From: Endomicrobiia bacterium
GTDB lineage: Bacteria > Elusimicrobiota > Endomicrobiia > DTEH01
DNA length: 32,897 bases
Direction: 5' to 3'
Assembly (NCBI GenBank): GCA_025060535.1
Contig: JANXCA010000014.1
Location: 1 to 32,897 of the forward strand
The position numbers were made by a program, and so were the translations under genes. Below, piece by piece: positions 6,400 to 15,485 of the stretch. Each line of letters opens with the position of its first letter. Position 1 is the stretch's first letter. The notes under the pieces were generated by a model that ran no database searches, had not been told where the DNA came from, and saw only the letters and a program-made list of their open reading frames with translations.

Positions 6400-8871
6400 T
6401 TAATCAAAAGTAGGATTCTTATCTTTAAAGGAAAGTTGCTCTTGTAAAATATTTATTTTTTGTTGCAAATTTTCTTTTGTCTGTTCTAATTTTAAAATTG
6501 TATTTTTTAAAAGATTTATTTCTTGATATAAAGCTTTAATCTCAACCTCATATTTTTGTCTTAATTCTTTTTCTTGATTAAGTAATTCTTTAATTTTAGC
6601 TTCATAATTGTTTCGTTCTATTATTAAAAGTTTTCTCAATTCATTTAATTGATGTTCACTTTTAGATGTAATTTGTGCTATTTCTAATAATCTTTTTTTT
6701 CTTTCTTCATCTATTAAAATGTTAAATTTTTCTACTTCTTCTTCATACTTTCTTTTCTGAAGTTTTATTTCATTTAAATATTCTTCTTTCAACTTCTCTA
6801 ATGCATTTTTTTCAGTTGCTAGCTTATTCAATTCTTCAGTTAATATCTTTATCTTTTCACTCATCTCAAGCTTTTCTTTATTGTAATTTTCAAGTTGAGA
6901 TTTAAAATTTTCTTCTATTTGTTTTATTTTCTGATTATATTCATTTATTAACAGTGATATTTCTTCGTTTTTTTTAAATTGCAAATCAGAATATTCTTTT
7001 CGAACAACATCTAACTCATTTTTTAGACGTGCTAAAAGTTCTTCATAATATTTTTTTTGCTCATTTAATTTATTTATATTTTCATCATCTTTATTTTGTA
7101 GTAGAAGTTGTAATTGTTTATTTTCTAATGTCAAATTTTCAATCTTAACAGTTAAATCTTCATTGATTAGTTTTAATTTTTTATATTCTATTTCAAAATG
7201 CTGAATTTTTTCTAACATCTCATTTTCTGTAGATTTCATAATTGCTAATTTTTCCTCATATTCTTTTTTAATACTCTCAATTTCGTCTGCATATTTCTTT
7301 GCTCTCTCCTCCCAATTTGTTCTCTCTGATGCAAGAATTTCCGCAAATCTATCGCGCTCTAGTTGTACTTGTTCTGTTAGTTCATTTATTTTCTTTTCTA
7401 AAAAGTCAATTGTATTTCTAAAATTTTGGTTTTCTATTTTTGTTTCTTGATAAATTTTTCTTAACTCATTATATTCATTTTCTATATCATTAAGTTCTTT
7501 TTGTAACTTTTCTATTTCTTCATTTCTTGAAGTAATAATACTCTCATATCTCTCTAAAAAATTTTTAAGTTTTTGCTCATTACGTTTTTGCTCCTCTTCG
7601 AATGCTTTTTTCCATTCTAAAATCTCATTGGTTAATTTTGCTATTTCATTATTTTTCTCTTCTTGTATTTGATTAATTTTCTGTTCTAACAATATTCTTA
7701 ACTTATGTTCCTCTTCATATTCATGTAACTTTCTATTAATTTCAATGCTTAGTTTCTCATTTTCTTGATTAAGTAAACTAACTTTTTCATTTAATTCTTT
7801 AAATTCTTGTATCTTAATAGCCTCAAAGCTACTAAGTTTATATTCTAATTCTTTAACATTTTGTTCTTTTTCTATATATCGTTTCTCCAACAACTTATAA
7901 GATTCTAACAGATCAGTATATTTCTTATTAAGTTCCTCAGCAACATGTTTTAATTTATTTATTTCTGCTTCATAGGTCTGCTGAAGAATTCTCTTTTCAT
8001 TTTCAAAAACATTACTTTTAGTATCTATTTCTTTTTGTAATGCCCTTATTCTTTCCTCATATTGATTAGACTTAACATGTAATTCTTCCTCTTTATGTTT
8101 TAAAGTAACCTCTAACTGTTCAACTTGTAAATTTTTTTGCTGAAGATTTTCTTTTAACTTCTCTATTTCAAATTTATATTCTTGAAGTTGTAAAATTGTC
8201 TTATTTAAGACATCTTGAAGTTTTGATATATTATCTTGCAATTCATTAATTTTATCTTCATATTCTTTTTTTTCTAAATCAGATTTTTCCTTCAATTTTT
8301 CTAATTCTAAATTTAATTCTTTTAATTTTTCCTCATATTCTGCTTTGAGATTTACAATTTCTTTTTCTTTTTGGACAATTTCATCTTTATATCTTTGTAT
8401 CTCTAAATCTTTTTCAATAAATTTTGTTCCCAATTCTTTAATTTTTGCTTCATGTAAATTTTTTAATTCTTCATATTTTTTAAGTTCTTCTTTTAATCTC
8501 AGTTCTGAAGAATATGATATTTCTTTAAACTTCTTAATCTCTTCTTCTATATTTTTCCATTTTTCTATTTCTTTTTCTTTTTGCTTTTTAAGTTCTTCTG
8601 CTGTTTTTTTTAATCTTTCTATTTCACTCTGTTGTAATGTTTCTAAAGCTAATTGAGTATTTTTTAATGCTTCTTCCGTTTCCTTTAATTTATTTTTAAG
8701 TTCTTGAATTTCCTTTTCTTTTACCTCATGAAGTTTTAAAAACTGTTGTTTTTGCTGATAAATTCTTTGTTTCAACAAAGATATAGTTCTCTCATATAAC
8801 TCCTTATCTACAGACGCAATTTCTCTTTCAAAATTATCTGTTAAATCTAATTTTTGATCTTCTTCCTTCAT
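6400..8871 (-). CDS. 823-aa continuous coiled-coil protein of unknown function
   Basis: I do not recognise a named family. From about residue 20 to 815 the protein is an almost unbroken heptad-type sequence dominated by E, K, L, I, N and Q, with one glycine (G148), one proline (four residues from the end) and no cysteine seen. There is no signal peptide, membrane segment or ATPase head, so it is not an SMC protein. Tyrosine-led units such as YEEKL, YEDKI, YEERI, YEAEI and YEAKI recur along the chain. A single two-stranded coiled coil of this length would be about 120 nm long. It starts 1 nt after the stop of the unknown 249-aa gene, has no clear ribosome binding site, and its stop abuts polA. 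A cytoplasmic rod, scaffold or filament is inference from shape only. Confidence 0.85.
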   Translation of the reverse strand: MKEEDQKLDLTDNFEREIASVDKELYERTISLLKQRIYQQKQQFLKLHEVKEKEIQELKNKLKETEEALKNTQLALETLQQSEIERLKKTAEELKKQKEKEIEKWKNIEEEIKKFKEISYSSELRLKEELKKYEELKNLHEAKIKELGTKFIEKDLEIQRYKDEIVQKEKEIVNLKAEYEEKLKELNLELEKLKEKSDLEKKEYEDKINELQDNISKLQDVLNKTILQLQEYKFEIEKLKENLQQKNLQVEQLEVTLKHKEEELHVKSNQYEERIRALQKEIDTKSNVFENEKRILQQTYEAEINKLKHVAEELNKKYTDLLESYKLLEKRYIEKEQNVKELEYKLSSFEAIKIQEFKELNEKVSLLNQENEKLSIEINRKLHEYEEEHKLRILLEQKINQIQEEKNNEIAKLTNEILEWKKAFEEEQKRNEQKLKNFLERYESIITSRNEEIEKLQKELNDIENEYNELRKIYQETKIENQNFRNTIDFLEKKINELTEQVQLERDRFAEILASERTNWEERAKKYADEIESIKKEYEEKLAIMKSTENEMLEKIQHFEIEYKKLKLINEDLTVKIENLTLENKQLQLLLQNKDDENINKLNEQKKYYEELLARLKNELDVVRKEYSDLQFKKNEEISLLINEYNQKIKQIEENFKSQLENYNKEKLEMSEKIKILTEELNKLATEKNALEKLKEEYLNEIKLQKRKYEEEVEKFNILIDEERKKRLLEIAQITSKSEHQLNELRKLLIIERNNYEAKIKELLNQEKELRQKYEVEIKALYQEINLLKNTILKLEQTKENLQQKINILQEQLSFKDKNPTFD

Positions 8872-8872
8872 C

Positions 8873-9622
8873 TTATTTGTTTATAACTATTTTTTGTTTT
8901 TTATCAACTATAAATTTAGTAAATATTATTGGAGTAATACTACAAGTAATCTCATAATATTTTTTATTTTTTAAATTAATTTCATGAACTTTAAAATATA
9001 AAAACTTTACTTCTTTTGAAAATAAAGTTTGCATTATATATTTTACTATTTCTCTTTTATCTATTATCTCACACAATACCTCATCTTTAGTCTTTATTTT
9101 TTCTACACTTACACCCTTTTTCTCATCTATTACAGGTTTTGTTTTGATAAAAAACTTATCAATTCCTCTGTTTATAACTTCTTCTAACTTATAAGAAACA
9201 TTCTCAAAACTTTCTTCACTTTTTAACTTTTCTATTTTGAATAATGATTTTATATTCTCTTTATCTGCATCAAAAATTCTAACAAATATATTATCTACTA
9301 TATGAATTTTTTCTTTTTGGATAGCATCAACTAATTCCTTCTCATTTTCATATAAACCTACACATACCTTCTTAATAAGTTCAAAAGAACCTTTAGATGA
9401 CAGTTTATATTTATTAATTATATTCTCTACTTTCTTATACCCTTCATCAATATCTATTTCATATATCAAGGGATTTAAAGATACTATACAAGAAATATTT
9501 AAAATTGTTTCGGTTTTAACATTAACAAATATAACACAACATCCATATATATGATGTTTTTTTATTGCGAATTTATACTTCAGTATTCTGACTGTTTCAT
9601 TTTCTTGGATGGATTTTTTCAT
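8873..9622 (-). CDS. Unknown 249-aa protein between xer and coiled-coil genes
   Basis: I do not recognise this protein. It has no signal peptide or membrane segment and looks cytoplasmic. The first 55 residues and the last 50 are rich in beta-forming residues (for example HIYGCCVIFVNVKTETILNI near the start and KFLYFKVHEINLKNKKYYEI near the end), while the middle is charged and probably helical, with many K/E residues. This suggests two small beta or alpha/beta parts joined by a helical linker. Its ATG lies 26 nt inside the end of the recombinase gene, and its stop is 1 nt before the coiled-coil gene, so the three are probably translated together. The tight pairing makes a joint function with the coiled coil plausible but unproven. 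Confidence 0.75.
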   Translation of the reverse strand: MKKSIQENETVRILKYKFAIKKHHIYGCCVIFVNVKTETILNISCIVSLNPLIYEIDIDEGYKKVENIINKYKLSSKGSFELIKKVCVGLYENEKELVDAIQKEKIHIVDNIFVRIFDADKENIKSLFKIEKLKSEESFENVSYKLEEVINRGIDKFFIKTKPVIDEKKGVSVEKIKTKDEVLCEIIDKREIVKYIMQTLFSKEVKFLYFKVHEINLKNKKYYEITCSITPIIFTKFIVDKKQKIVINK

Positions 9623-10526
9623 ATATTTTTTTAAGACGATTTAAGGTTATATGAGTATAGATATTAGTCGTTGATAAACTTTTATGTCCTAACATCTCTT
9701 GAATACTTCTTAAATCACAACCTGCATCTAAAAGATGTGTTGCAAAAGTATGTCTGAAAGTATGTGGAGAAACTTTTTTATAAATGGATGCTTTTTTAAT
9801 CCATTTCATTATGATTTTTCTTATTCCACGAACACTTATTCTTTTACCGAATTTGTTAACAAATAATTCTTTATTTTTAAATCCATTTTTATATTTATAT
9901 TCCAAATATTTTTTAATATATTTCAAGGCTATATCACCCACAGGGATCACTCTTTCTCTGTTACCTTTTCCTTTAACTTTTATTAAACCGTTTTCCATAT
10001 CTATATAATCTTCATCAAGTTGAGATAACTCTGAAATTCTAACTCCTGATGAATACAACAACTCAAATAAAGCCCTATCTCTTGCAGTAAAAAAATCTTT
10101 TGGTTCTATCAAATCAAACAACTTATTAATTTCTTCCTTTGTTAAAAAATTCGGTAAATTTTTTTCTTTTTTTATACTACTTAAATATAAAGTAGGATCG
10201 GACATAATGTATTTCTTAAATATCAAAAATTTAAAAAAATTACGTATTGCATTTATTTTTCTTATAATTGAAGATTTTTTATAACCCATATATTGAAGAT
10301 AAGATATAAAACTTCTTATTATTGTTCTGTTCACAGAATTAATGCTTTTAATATTTAAATCAGTAGAAAGATACTGAAAAAATTCTTGCAAATCTGTTAT
10401 ATAAGAAATAATAGTATTGTTAGATACTGCTTTTTCTGCTATTAAATATGTCTTATATTTTGTAATGAAATTTTTAAAATAATCTGGTATTTTATCTTTA
10501 TTTACTTTTAATTTCTGAATTTTCAT
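9597..10526 (-). CDS. xerC: Tyrosine recombinase of the XerC/XerD type
   Basis: A 309-aa tyrosine recombinase that would resolve chromosome dimers. The N-terminal SAM-like core-binding domain spans about 18-105 and the catalytic domain about 125-305. The full active site is visible: R163 in SGVRISEL, K187 in KGKGNRE, H255 and R258 in HTFRHTFATHLLDAG, H281 in LGHKSLSTT and the nucleophile Y290 in NIYTHI. Size and motifs fit housekeeping Xer proteins rather than phage integrases; XerC and XerD cannot be told apart reliably here, so the symbol is a convention from the topA neighbourhood. Its start overlaps topA by 29 nt and its end overlaps the next gene by 26 nt. No att site or mobile element is nearby. 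Confidence 0.9.
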   Translation of the reverse strand: MKIQKLKVNKDKIPDYFKNFITKYKTYLIAEKAVSNNTIISYITDLQEFFQYLSTDLNIKSINSVNRTIIRSFISYLQYMGYKKSSIIRKINAIRNFFKFLIFKKYIMSDPTLYLSSIKKEKNLPNFLTKEEINKLFDLIEPKDFFTARDRALFELLYSSGVRISELSQLDEDYIDMENGLIKVKGKGNRERVIPVGDIALKYIKKYLEYKYKNGFKNKELFVNKFGKRISVRGIRKIIMKWIKKASIYKKVSPHTFRHTFATHLLDAGCDLRSIQEMLGHKSLSTTNIYTHITLNRLKKIYEKIHPRK

Positions 10527-12369
10527 AACTTAACTTATATTTACATTTAGGGAAATTTTTACATGCCAAAAATTTTCCATACTTACTTTCTCTTATTATC
10601 ATCTCACCTCCGCATAATTCACATTTTTTATCCGATAAAATTTCATTTTTAGACTTTATCTCCAACATTGCTTTTTGTAGGTTTTTAGTCAATGGAATAT
10701 AACACAAAGATACTACTGCTTGCCACTTCTTTTTACCCTGTGAAATACTATCTAACATATCTTCTATTTTTGCTGTATATGATTTATCTACTATCTCTGG
10801 AAAATAACCTAACAAGATTTCTGTAACTTTTTTTCCTAATTCAGTTATATAAAACTTTCTTTCTTTTAGTTTAACATATCCTCTTATTTTAAGCGTATCA
10901 ACAATCGTTGCGTAAGTAGATGGTCGTCCTATTCCATTTTTCTCTAACTCTTTAATAAGAGATGCTTCTGTATACCTAGCTGGAGGTTCTGTAAAATGTT
11001 GTTTCATTGTACAACTTTTTAGATATAAAATATCATTAGTAGTTATATTATCTATGAAAGCTAAATTATCATCTTGTTTTTCTTCTGGGAAAATAATCGT
11101 ATATCCATCAAATAACAATTTTTTAAATTCAGATTCAAAAATATACCTTGTAGCTACTTTTATTTTTAATTTTATAGACTGATATTTCATATCTTTCATC
11201 TGAGTAACTAAAAATCTCTTCCAAATAAGTTCATATAGTTTATATTGATCTTGAGTTAAATAACTTTTTATTTCTTCAGGAACATAATATACATTAGTAG
11301 GTCTTATTGCTTCATGTGCTTCTTGTGCATTTTTTAGTTTGGTTTTATATTTTCTTATTGATGGACTTAAATAATTTTCAGAAAATTTTTCTTTTATGAA
11401 CTTTCTTAATTCTTCTATAGCATAATCTGAAACATAAGTAGAATCTGTTCTCATGTATGTTATAAGACCTACTCGTCCATGTTTACCTAAATCTACACCT
11501 TCATATAAACTTTGAGCAACAAACATAGTTTTAGATGGAGAAAACTTCAATTTTTTAGAAGCTTCCTGCTGAAGTGTTGAAGTTATAAATGGAGCAGGTG
11601 GAGATTTTAATTTTTCTTCTTTTTTAATTTCTAATATTTCTCCAATGCTATTATTTTTTATATCCTTTACAATTTCTTCGGCATCTTCCTTTGAGTTTAT
11701 ATCTAACTTATCAAGTTTTTTATTATCAATATGTGTTAAATTAGCTTTTAAAGAATTCTCCAGGGCATCTTTATAAAACTCACCTTCTACACTCCAGTAT
11801 TCTTGTGGTGTAAAATTTTCTATTTCTTTTTCTCTATCATATATAAATCTTAAAGCTACTGACTGAACTCTTCCAGCAGAAAGCTTATTTGCTATTTTTT
11901 TCCACAAAAGAGGTGACAACTTATATCCCACTAATCTATCTATAATCCTTCTGGCTTGTTGTGCATCTACTAAATTTTTATCAATTCCTCTAGGGTTTTT
12001 TAAAGCTTCAAATATAGCTTTAGGAGTTATCTCATGAAATGTAATTCTTTTAACCTCTTTTTCATCTAACCCTAACAACTCTATTAAATGCCAAGCTATT
12101 GATTCTCCTTCTCTATCGTAATCAGTAGCTATATATACTTCCTGTGCTTTTTGAGAGATATTTTTTAGTTCTGAAATTATTTTTTTGGCTTTAGGTAGTA
12201 TTACATAATATGGTTTAAAATTATTTTTCTCATCCACACCTAAACTATTTTTAGGCAGATCTCTCACATGACCATATGAACTTTTTACAATATATTCATC
12301 AGAAGCAGTATTTAAAAATTTTGAAATTGTTTTTTCTTTAGTAGGTGACTCCACAATTATTAACTTCAT
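10498..12369 (-). CDS. topA: DNA topoisomerase I (type IA)
   Basis: A 623-aa type IA topoisomerase that relaxes negative supercoils. The Toprim domain begins at once (MKLIIVESPTKEKTI, with E7) and holds the acidic triad region TDYDREGES (82-90). The nucleophile is Y305 in GLITYMRTDS. The C-terminus is short: a single four-cysteine zinc ribbon of the form CxxC...CxxxxxC, near residues 587-612, where many bacterial enzymes carry three or more. The protein is therefore near the minimal size for the family, and looks complete. It begins 6 nt after dprA and overlaps the recombinase gene. The order dprA-topA-xer is found in several bacterial phyla. Confidence 0.96.
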   Translation of the reverse strand: MKLIIVESPTKEKTISKFLNTASDEYIVKSSYGHVRDLPKNSLGVDEKNNFKPYYVILPKAKKIISELKNISQKAQEVYIATDYDREGESIAWHLIELLGLDEKEVKRITFHEITPKAIFEALKNPRGIDKNLVDAQQARRIIDRLVGYKLSPLLWKKIANKLSAGRVQSVALRFIYDREKEIENFTPQEYWSVEGEFYKDALENSLKANLTHIDNKKLDKLDINSKEDAEEIVKDIKNNSIGEILEIKKEEKLKSPPAPFITSTLQQEASKKLKFSPSKTMFVAQSLYEGVDLGKHGRVGLITYMRTDSTYVSDYAIEELRKFIKEKFSENYLSPSIRKYKTKLKNAQEAHEAIRPTNVYYVPEEIKSYLTQDQYKLYELIWKRFLVTQMKDMKYQSIKLKIKVATRYIFESEFKKLLFDGYTIIFPEEKQDDNLAFIDNITTNDILYLKSCTMKQHFTEPPARYTEASLIKELEKNGIGRPSTYATIVDTLKIRGYVKLKERKFYITELGKKVTEILLGYFPEIVDKSYTAKIEDMLDSISQGKKKWQAVVSLCYIPLTKNLQKAMLEIKSKNEILSDKKCELCGGEMIIRESKYGKFLACKNFPKCKYKLSYENSEIKSK

Positions 12370-12375
12370 AAATGT

Positions 12376-13497
12376 TTAAAAAGATATAAATGTTTTGTTA
12401 TATATTTCTTTAATTTTACCTAAAAGTTGAAGTTTAAATATAATACTTAAAAGTCTATTAATCTCCATATTTGTAACGTACTGAAGTTTATCTATGTGTA
12501 TACCTTCCGGTTCAGAAGAAATTACATCTAAAACTTTTTTTTCTTCTTCTGTAATTTCTTCAATACTTTCAGATTTTATATTTTTAAACTTATTATTTTC
12601 TTTTACAAATTCTTGTAACTCTTCAATTATATCTTCAAAAGAAGACAATATTTTAGCTCCACTTTTGATGAGAAAATTTGTACCTCTACTTTGTTTTGAA
12701 AAAATACTCCCAGGAACAGCAAATACTTCCTTCCCCATCTCAACAGCAAAATTTGCTGTAATTAAAGCCCCACTCTTAATATCAGCTTCTACAACTATAG
12801 TCGCTAAAGATAAAGCTGCAATGATTCTATTTCTTCGTGGAAAAGTTAACTTATCAGGCCTTCTAAAGTAACAAAACTCTGATATTAGACAACCACCTTC
12901 TAACGGAATTTTTTCTTGTAATGTTTTGTTTACTGCAGGATAGTATACACCTATACCATTACCTAATACTGCTATTGTCTTTAAATTATTCTTGATAGCA
13001 TTTTCATGGACTAATGTATCTATTCCATAGGCTAATCCACTAATTATTGTAAATTTATAATCCTTTATCTCTCTTATTAAACTTTCCACGACTAATTTAC
13101 CATAAGAAGTAGGTTTCCTTGTCCCTACAATAGATAAAGAAAAACCATCTTTCTGATTAAACTCACCTTTAATATATAACAAAATCGGAGGATCAAATAA
13201 ATATCTTAAAGCTTCAGGATATTCATTATCAAAATATGTAACTATCTTTACACCATTCTTTATGGTTACTTCTAACTCTCTATCAGCTGAAATTTGATTT
13301 TTACTATTTAGTATTTTTTTAGCCATCTTTTCATTAATACCATCTATAGCAATTAAATCACCTATAGAAGCAGATAATACATTTTTAGCAGAGCCGAATT
13401 TATCTATCAATTTTTTTATTTTTATAGGTGGCAAAAAATCTATACTGTTTAAAACTATTAAACTTTTAAGTTCTTCTATATCTATTTTCTTTTCCAT
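12376..13497 (-). CDS. dprA: DNA processing protein DprA
   Basis: A 373-aa DprA/Smf protein, which in transformable bacteria protects incoming single-stranded DNA and loads RecA. An N-terminal helix-hairpin-helix-like region (about 20-75, IDGINEKMAKKIL) precedes the Rossmann-like core with SIVGTRKPTSYG, SGLAYGIDTLVHENA, AVLGNGIGVYYPAVN, FPRRNRIIAALS and ANFAVEMGKEVFAVPG. The last 60 residues (EGIHIDKLQYVTNMEINRL) look like the winged-helix domain found in many family members. It sits 6 nt after the NlpC/P60 gene and 6 nt before topA. DprA is widespread also in bacteria not known to take up DNA, so competence is suggested, and comM in the same operon strengthens it. Confidence 0.95.
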   Translation of the reverse strand: MEKKIDIEELKSLIVLNSIDFLPPIKIKKLIDKFGSAKNVLSASIGDLIAIDGINEKMAKKILNSKNQISADRELEVTIKNGVKIVTYFDNEYPEALRYLFDPPILLYIKGEFNQKDGFSLSIVGTRKPTSYGKLVVESLIREIKDYKFTIISGLAYGIDTLVHENAIKNNLKTIAVLGNGIGVYYPAVNKTLQEKIPLEGGCLISEFCYFRRPDKLTFPRRNRIIAALSLATIVVEADIKSGALITANFAVEMGKEVFAVPGSIFSKQSRGTNFLIKSGAKILSSFEDIIEELQEFVKENNKFKNIKSESIEEITEEEKKVLDVISSEPEGIHIDKLQYVTNMEINRLLSIIFKLQLLGKIKEIYNKTFISF

Positions 13498-13503
13498 AAA
13501 TAA

Positions 13504-14292
13504 TCAATTTTTTTTAGAATTAATTACTCTCCTTGCACCTGCAAAATGTTTACTATAATACGGTTCACACAAAGAAGATATTGTTACTCTTTTACATCCT
13601 CTAGCAGCATGAATAAATTCATTGTCCTTTAAATATATACCCACATGATTTATATATTCATATTTCTTAATCTTACCTTTAACTTTTTTATATTTAGTCT
13701 TTTTAAAAAAAACAAGGTCACCACATCTAAGTTCATCTTTACTTATTTCAATACCTACTTTAAATTGTTCTTTTGAAGTTCTTGGTAATTCTATTCCTAT
13801 CCTGGAAAATATATATTTCACAAAATACGAACAATCTATCCCTTTTTCTATATCGGTCCCTCCCCATTTATAAGGTAAAGTATAAAGCTCTAATGCGTAA
13901 TTAATTATTTTTCTTATATTCTCATCATCATAATACTCCAATATATCCTTAGAGACATATTTTGTATAACTCGACTCAACTATATAATGAAACCCATTTT
14001 GTTCAATATCTTCTATCATTTCATCAGGAATACCTGACTCTATATATGAGGGAATATTTAATTCTAAATATAAAATGTTATGTATTTCTTTTGCTTCTTG
14101 TAAATTATAAGGACCTAACTGTATTCTACTATCAAAAACATATACTTTCTTTTCTTCAAACCAGCTTTGAGATTTTAATACCTCATATAAACTCTCAACA
14201 TCTTCACAATCTATTCTTATATAGTAGTTATCATAACAAAAACTACAAACAAATAGAAAATTAAAAAACAAAGTTAAAAAAATTTTTTTCAT
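13504..14292 (-). CDS. Secreted NlpC/P60 peptidoglycan hydrolase with SPOR-like N-terminus
   Basis: A 262-aa exported cell-wall peptidase. Residues 1-19 are a signal peptide. The NlpC/P60 domain (about 125-255) has the catalytic triad C154 in GIDCSYF, H216 in INHVGIYL and H228 in FIHAARG, typical of endopeptidases that cut gamma-D-glutamyl-diamino acid links in stem peptides. Residues about 22-85 contain RIQLGPYNLQEAKEIHNIL, which resembles SPOR domains that bind glycan strands lacking stem peptides; this part is less certain. Its ATG overlaps the stop of the small TPR gene by 4 nt (ATGA), and LysM and lipid-carrier genes lie just upstream, so it is part of a wall-maintenance block. Substrate specificity cannot be read from the sequence. 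Confidence 0.9.
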   Translation of the reverse strand: MKKIFLTLFFNFLFVCSFCYDNYYIRIDCEDVESLYEVLKSQSWFEEKKVYVFDSRIQLGPYNLQEAKEIHNILYLELNIPSYIESGIPDEMIEDIEQNGFHYIVESSYTKYVSKDILEYYDDENIRKIINYALELYTLPYKWGGTDIEKGIDCSYFVKYIFSRIGIELPRTSKEQFKVGIEISKDELRCGDLVFFKKTKYKKVKGKIKKYEYINHVGIYLKDNEFIHAARGCKRVTISSLCEPYYSKHFAGARRVINSKKN

Positions 14293-14690
14293 TTTTCTTT
14301 ATAACCCAATAATAATAAATAATCATATCGCTTTTTACCTAAATCTCCATAATAAGTTTTAGGAAACTGTTCAAAAGTTAATCTATAATAATTTAACGCT
14401 AATTTCATTTCCTTTTTTTCTTCATATACTTTAGCTATATTATAATAAGCAGCTGGTTTATATTTTTCTAAATTATATATATTTATTACTCTTTTAAACC
14501 TAAATATAGCAGCATCATACTTACCAGCTACTGAACATAACATCCCCAAAATATATTCTACAGTCTGCGCATATTTTGAATCTGGATAATTTTCTAAAAA
14601 TGAATTTATTTTTCCTGTTTCATAATACTCATAATAAATGAAAGTACAAATACCTACAAAGATTAAAGATAATATAAGTAATTTTTTCAT
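14289..14690 (-). CDS. Small membrane-anchored TPR-like protein
   Basis: A 133-aa protein with an uncleaved-looking N-terminal hydrophobic anchor (about residues 4-20) and two to three tetratricopeptide-like helix pairs. The repeats show typical spacing of small and aromatic residues, as in AGKYDAAIFRFKRVINIY and PAAYYNIAKVYEEKKEMKLA, and end with FEQFPKTYYGDLGKKRY. This resembles the outer-membrane-assembly/YbgF type of TPR protein, but is much shorter. It would act in the periplasm or at the membrane as a protein-binding scaffold. It sits 6 nt after the LysM gene and overlaps the NlpC/P60 gene by 4 nt, so a partnership with these wall proteins is likely. No specific function can be named. 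Confidence 0.75.
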   Translation of the reverse strand: MKKLLILSLIFVGICTFIYYEYYETGKINSFLENYPDSKYAQTVEYILGMLCSVAGKYDAAIFRFKRVINIYNLEKYKPAAYYNIAKVYEEKKEMKLALNYYRLTFEQFPKTYYGDLGKKRYDYLLLLGYKEK

Positions 14691-14696
14691 AGCAGG

Positions 14697-15464
14697 TTAT
14701 TTTTTAGAAGTATAAATAAAATCACCTATTACGATCGGTGAATATGTTCTTATAATTTCACATAAAATTTTCCTGTCTTCTAATATCTTTATTACTCTTG
14801 CTTTTCCTACAAGAGTCAACTGATCTTTGGGAGCTTTCATTAAATTAATATCATATTTAGAAGGACCTAAATGATATATACCTAAAACTTCACCAATAGA
14901 TACATTTACATCTTCTTTTAATTCACAATATACTTTATCAAAATCTATATACATAAACTTCTCTTTCATCCCATATATAATTTCTCCTTCTATTTCAAAA
15001 TCTTTTAATTTTATTATATTTGGAAATTTTACAACTTTTTCTTTATCTATATCTTCTCTTTTCTCTGACAAGATATCTTCTATGCCTTTTTCTTCCAAAC
15101 TCTTCTCTTCTATTTGCTCCTCCACAACTTCATCCTCAACACTCTCTTCTATTATTTTAGATGCTTCTTGCGATAAAATATCTTGTATCTCTGTAACTTT
15201 TTCTTTAGTTTCTTCTAAATCCTCTTCTAAAGTTTCTGAAATGGTTTCTATATCCGGTAAAATAAATATCTGACCAGGATAAATTAAATCTGGGTCTTTA
15301 ATTTGATGTTTATTTACCTCATATATTTTTTTCCATAAAAAAGGATTATGATAAAATCTTTTTGCTATATTCCATAAACAATCCCCTTTTACAACAGTAT
15401 ATTCTGCAGTAAAACAATAAAGTGACAAAAAAAATAAAATTAATATCATTAGAATTTCTTTCAT
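14697..15464 (-). CDS. Secreted LysM protein with C-terminal beta domain
   Basis: A 255-aa exported protein. A signal peptide (about 1-19) is followed by one LysM domain (about 21-70) with YTVVKGDCLWNIAKRFY and the closing DPDLIYPGQIFILP, which binds peptidoglycan N-acetylglucosamine. Residues about 75-140 are a very acidic, glutamate-rich linker. The C-terminal part (about 145-255) is beta-rich and resembles the uncharacterised C-terminal domain of LysM proteins in several Gram-negative groups, with the pattern GEVLGIYHLG ... LVGKARVIKI ... IVIGDFIYTS. A strong ribosome binding site, AGGGGG, lies 9 nt before the ATG. It is the first gene of the wall block that includes the TPR and NlpC/P60 genes. 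I infer a structural or targeting role, not an enzyme. Confidence 0.85.
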   Translation of the reverse strand: MKEILMILILFFLSLYCFTAEYTVVKGDCLWNIAKRFYHNPFLWKKIYEVNKHQIKDPDLIYPGQIFILPDIETISETLEEDLEETKEKVTEIQDILSQEASKIIEESVEDEVVEEQIEEKSLEEKGIEDILSEKREDIDKEKVVKFPNIIKLKDFEIEGEIIYGMKEKFMYIDFDKVYCELKEDVNVSIGEVLGIYHLGPSKYDINLMKAPKDQLTLVGKARVIKILEDRKILCEIIRTYSPIVIGDFIYTSKK

Positions 15465-15485
15465 AATATTTAACCCCCTAACAAG

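Noticed and set aside
8345-8656. 103-codon open frame on the plus strand, serine- and phenylalanine-rich
   Set aside because: It is the antisense of the lysine/glutamate-rich coiled coil, whose AAA/GAA codons give TTT/TTC on the other strand; low complexity and no start signal.
6400-8871. Coiled-coil protein as an SMC or Rad50-like ATPase
   Set aside because: No Walker A, Walker B or hinge region; the chain is rod from end to end.
9597-10526. Tyrosine recombinase as the integrase of a mobile element
   Set aside because: Its length, active-site motifs and place after topA match housekeeping Xer proteins; there are no att-like repeats, tRNA target or phage genes nearby.
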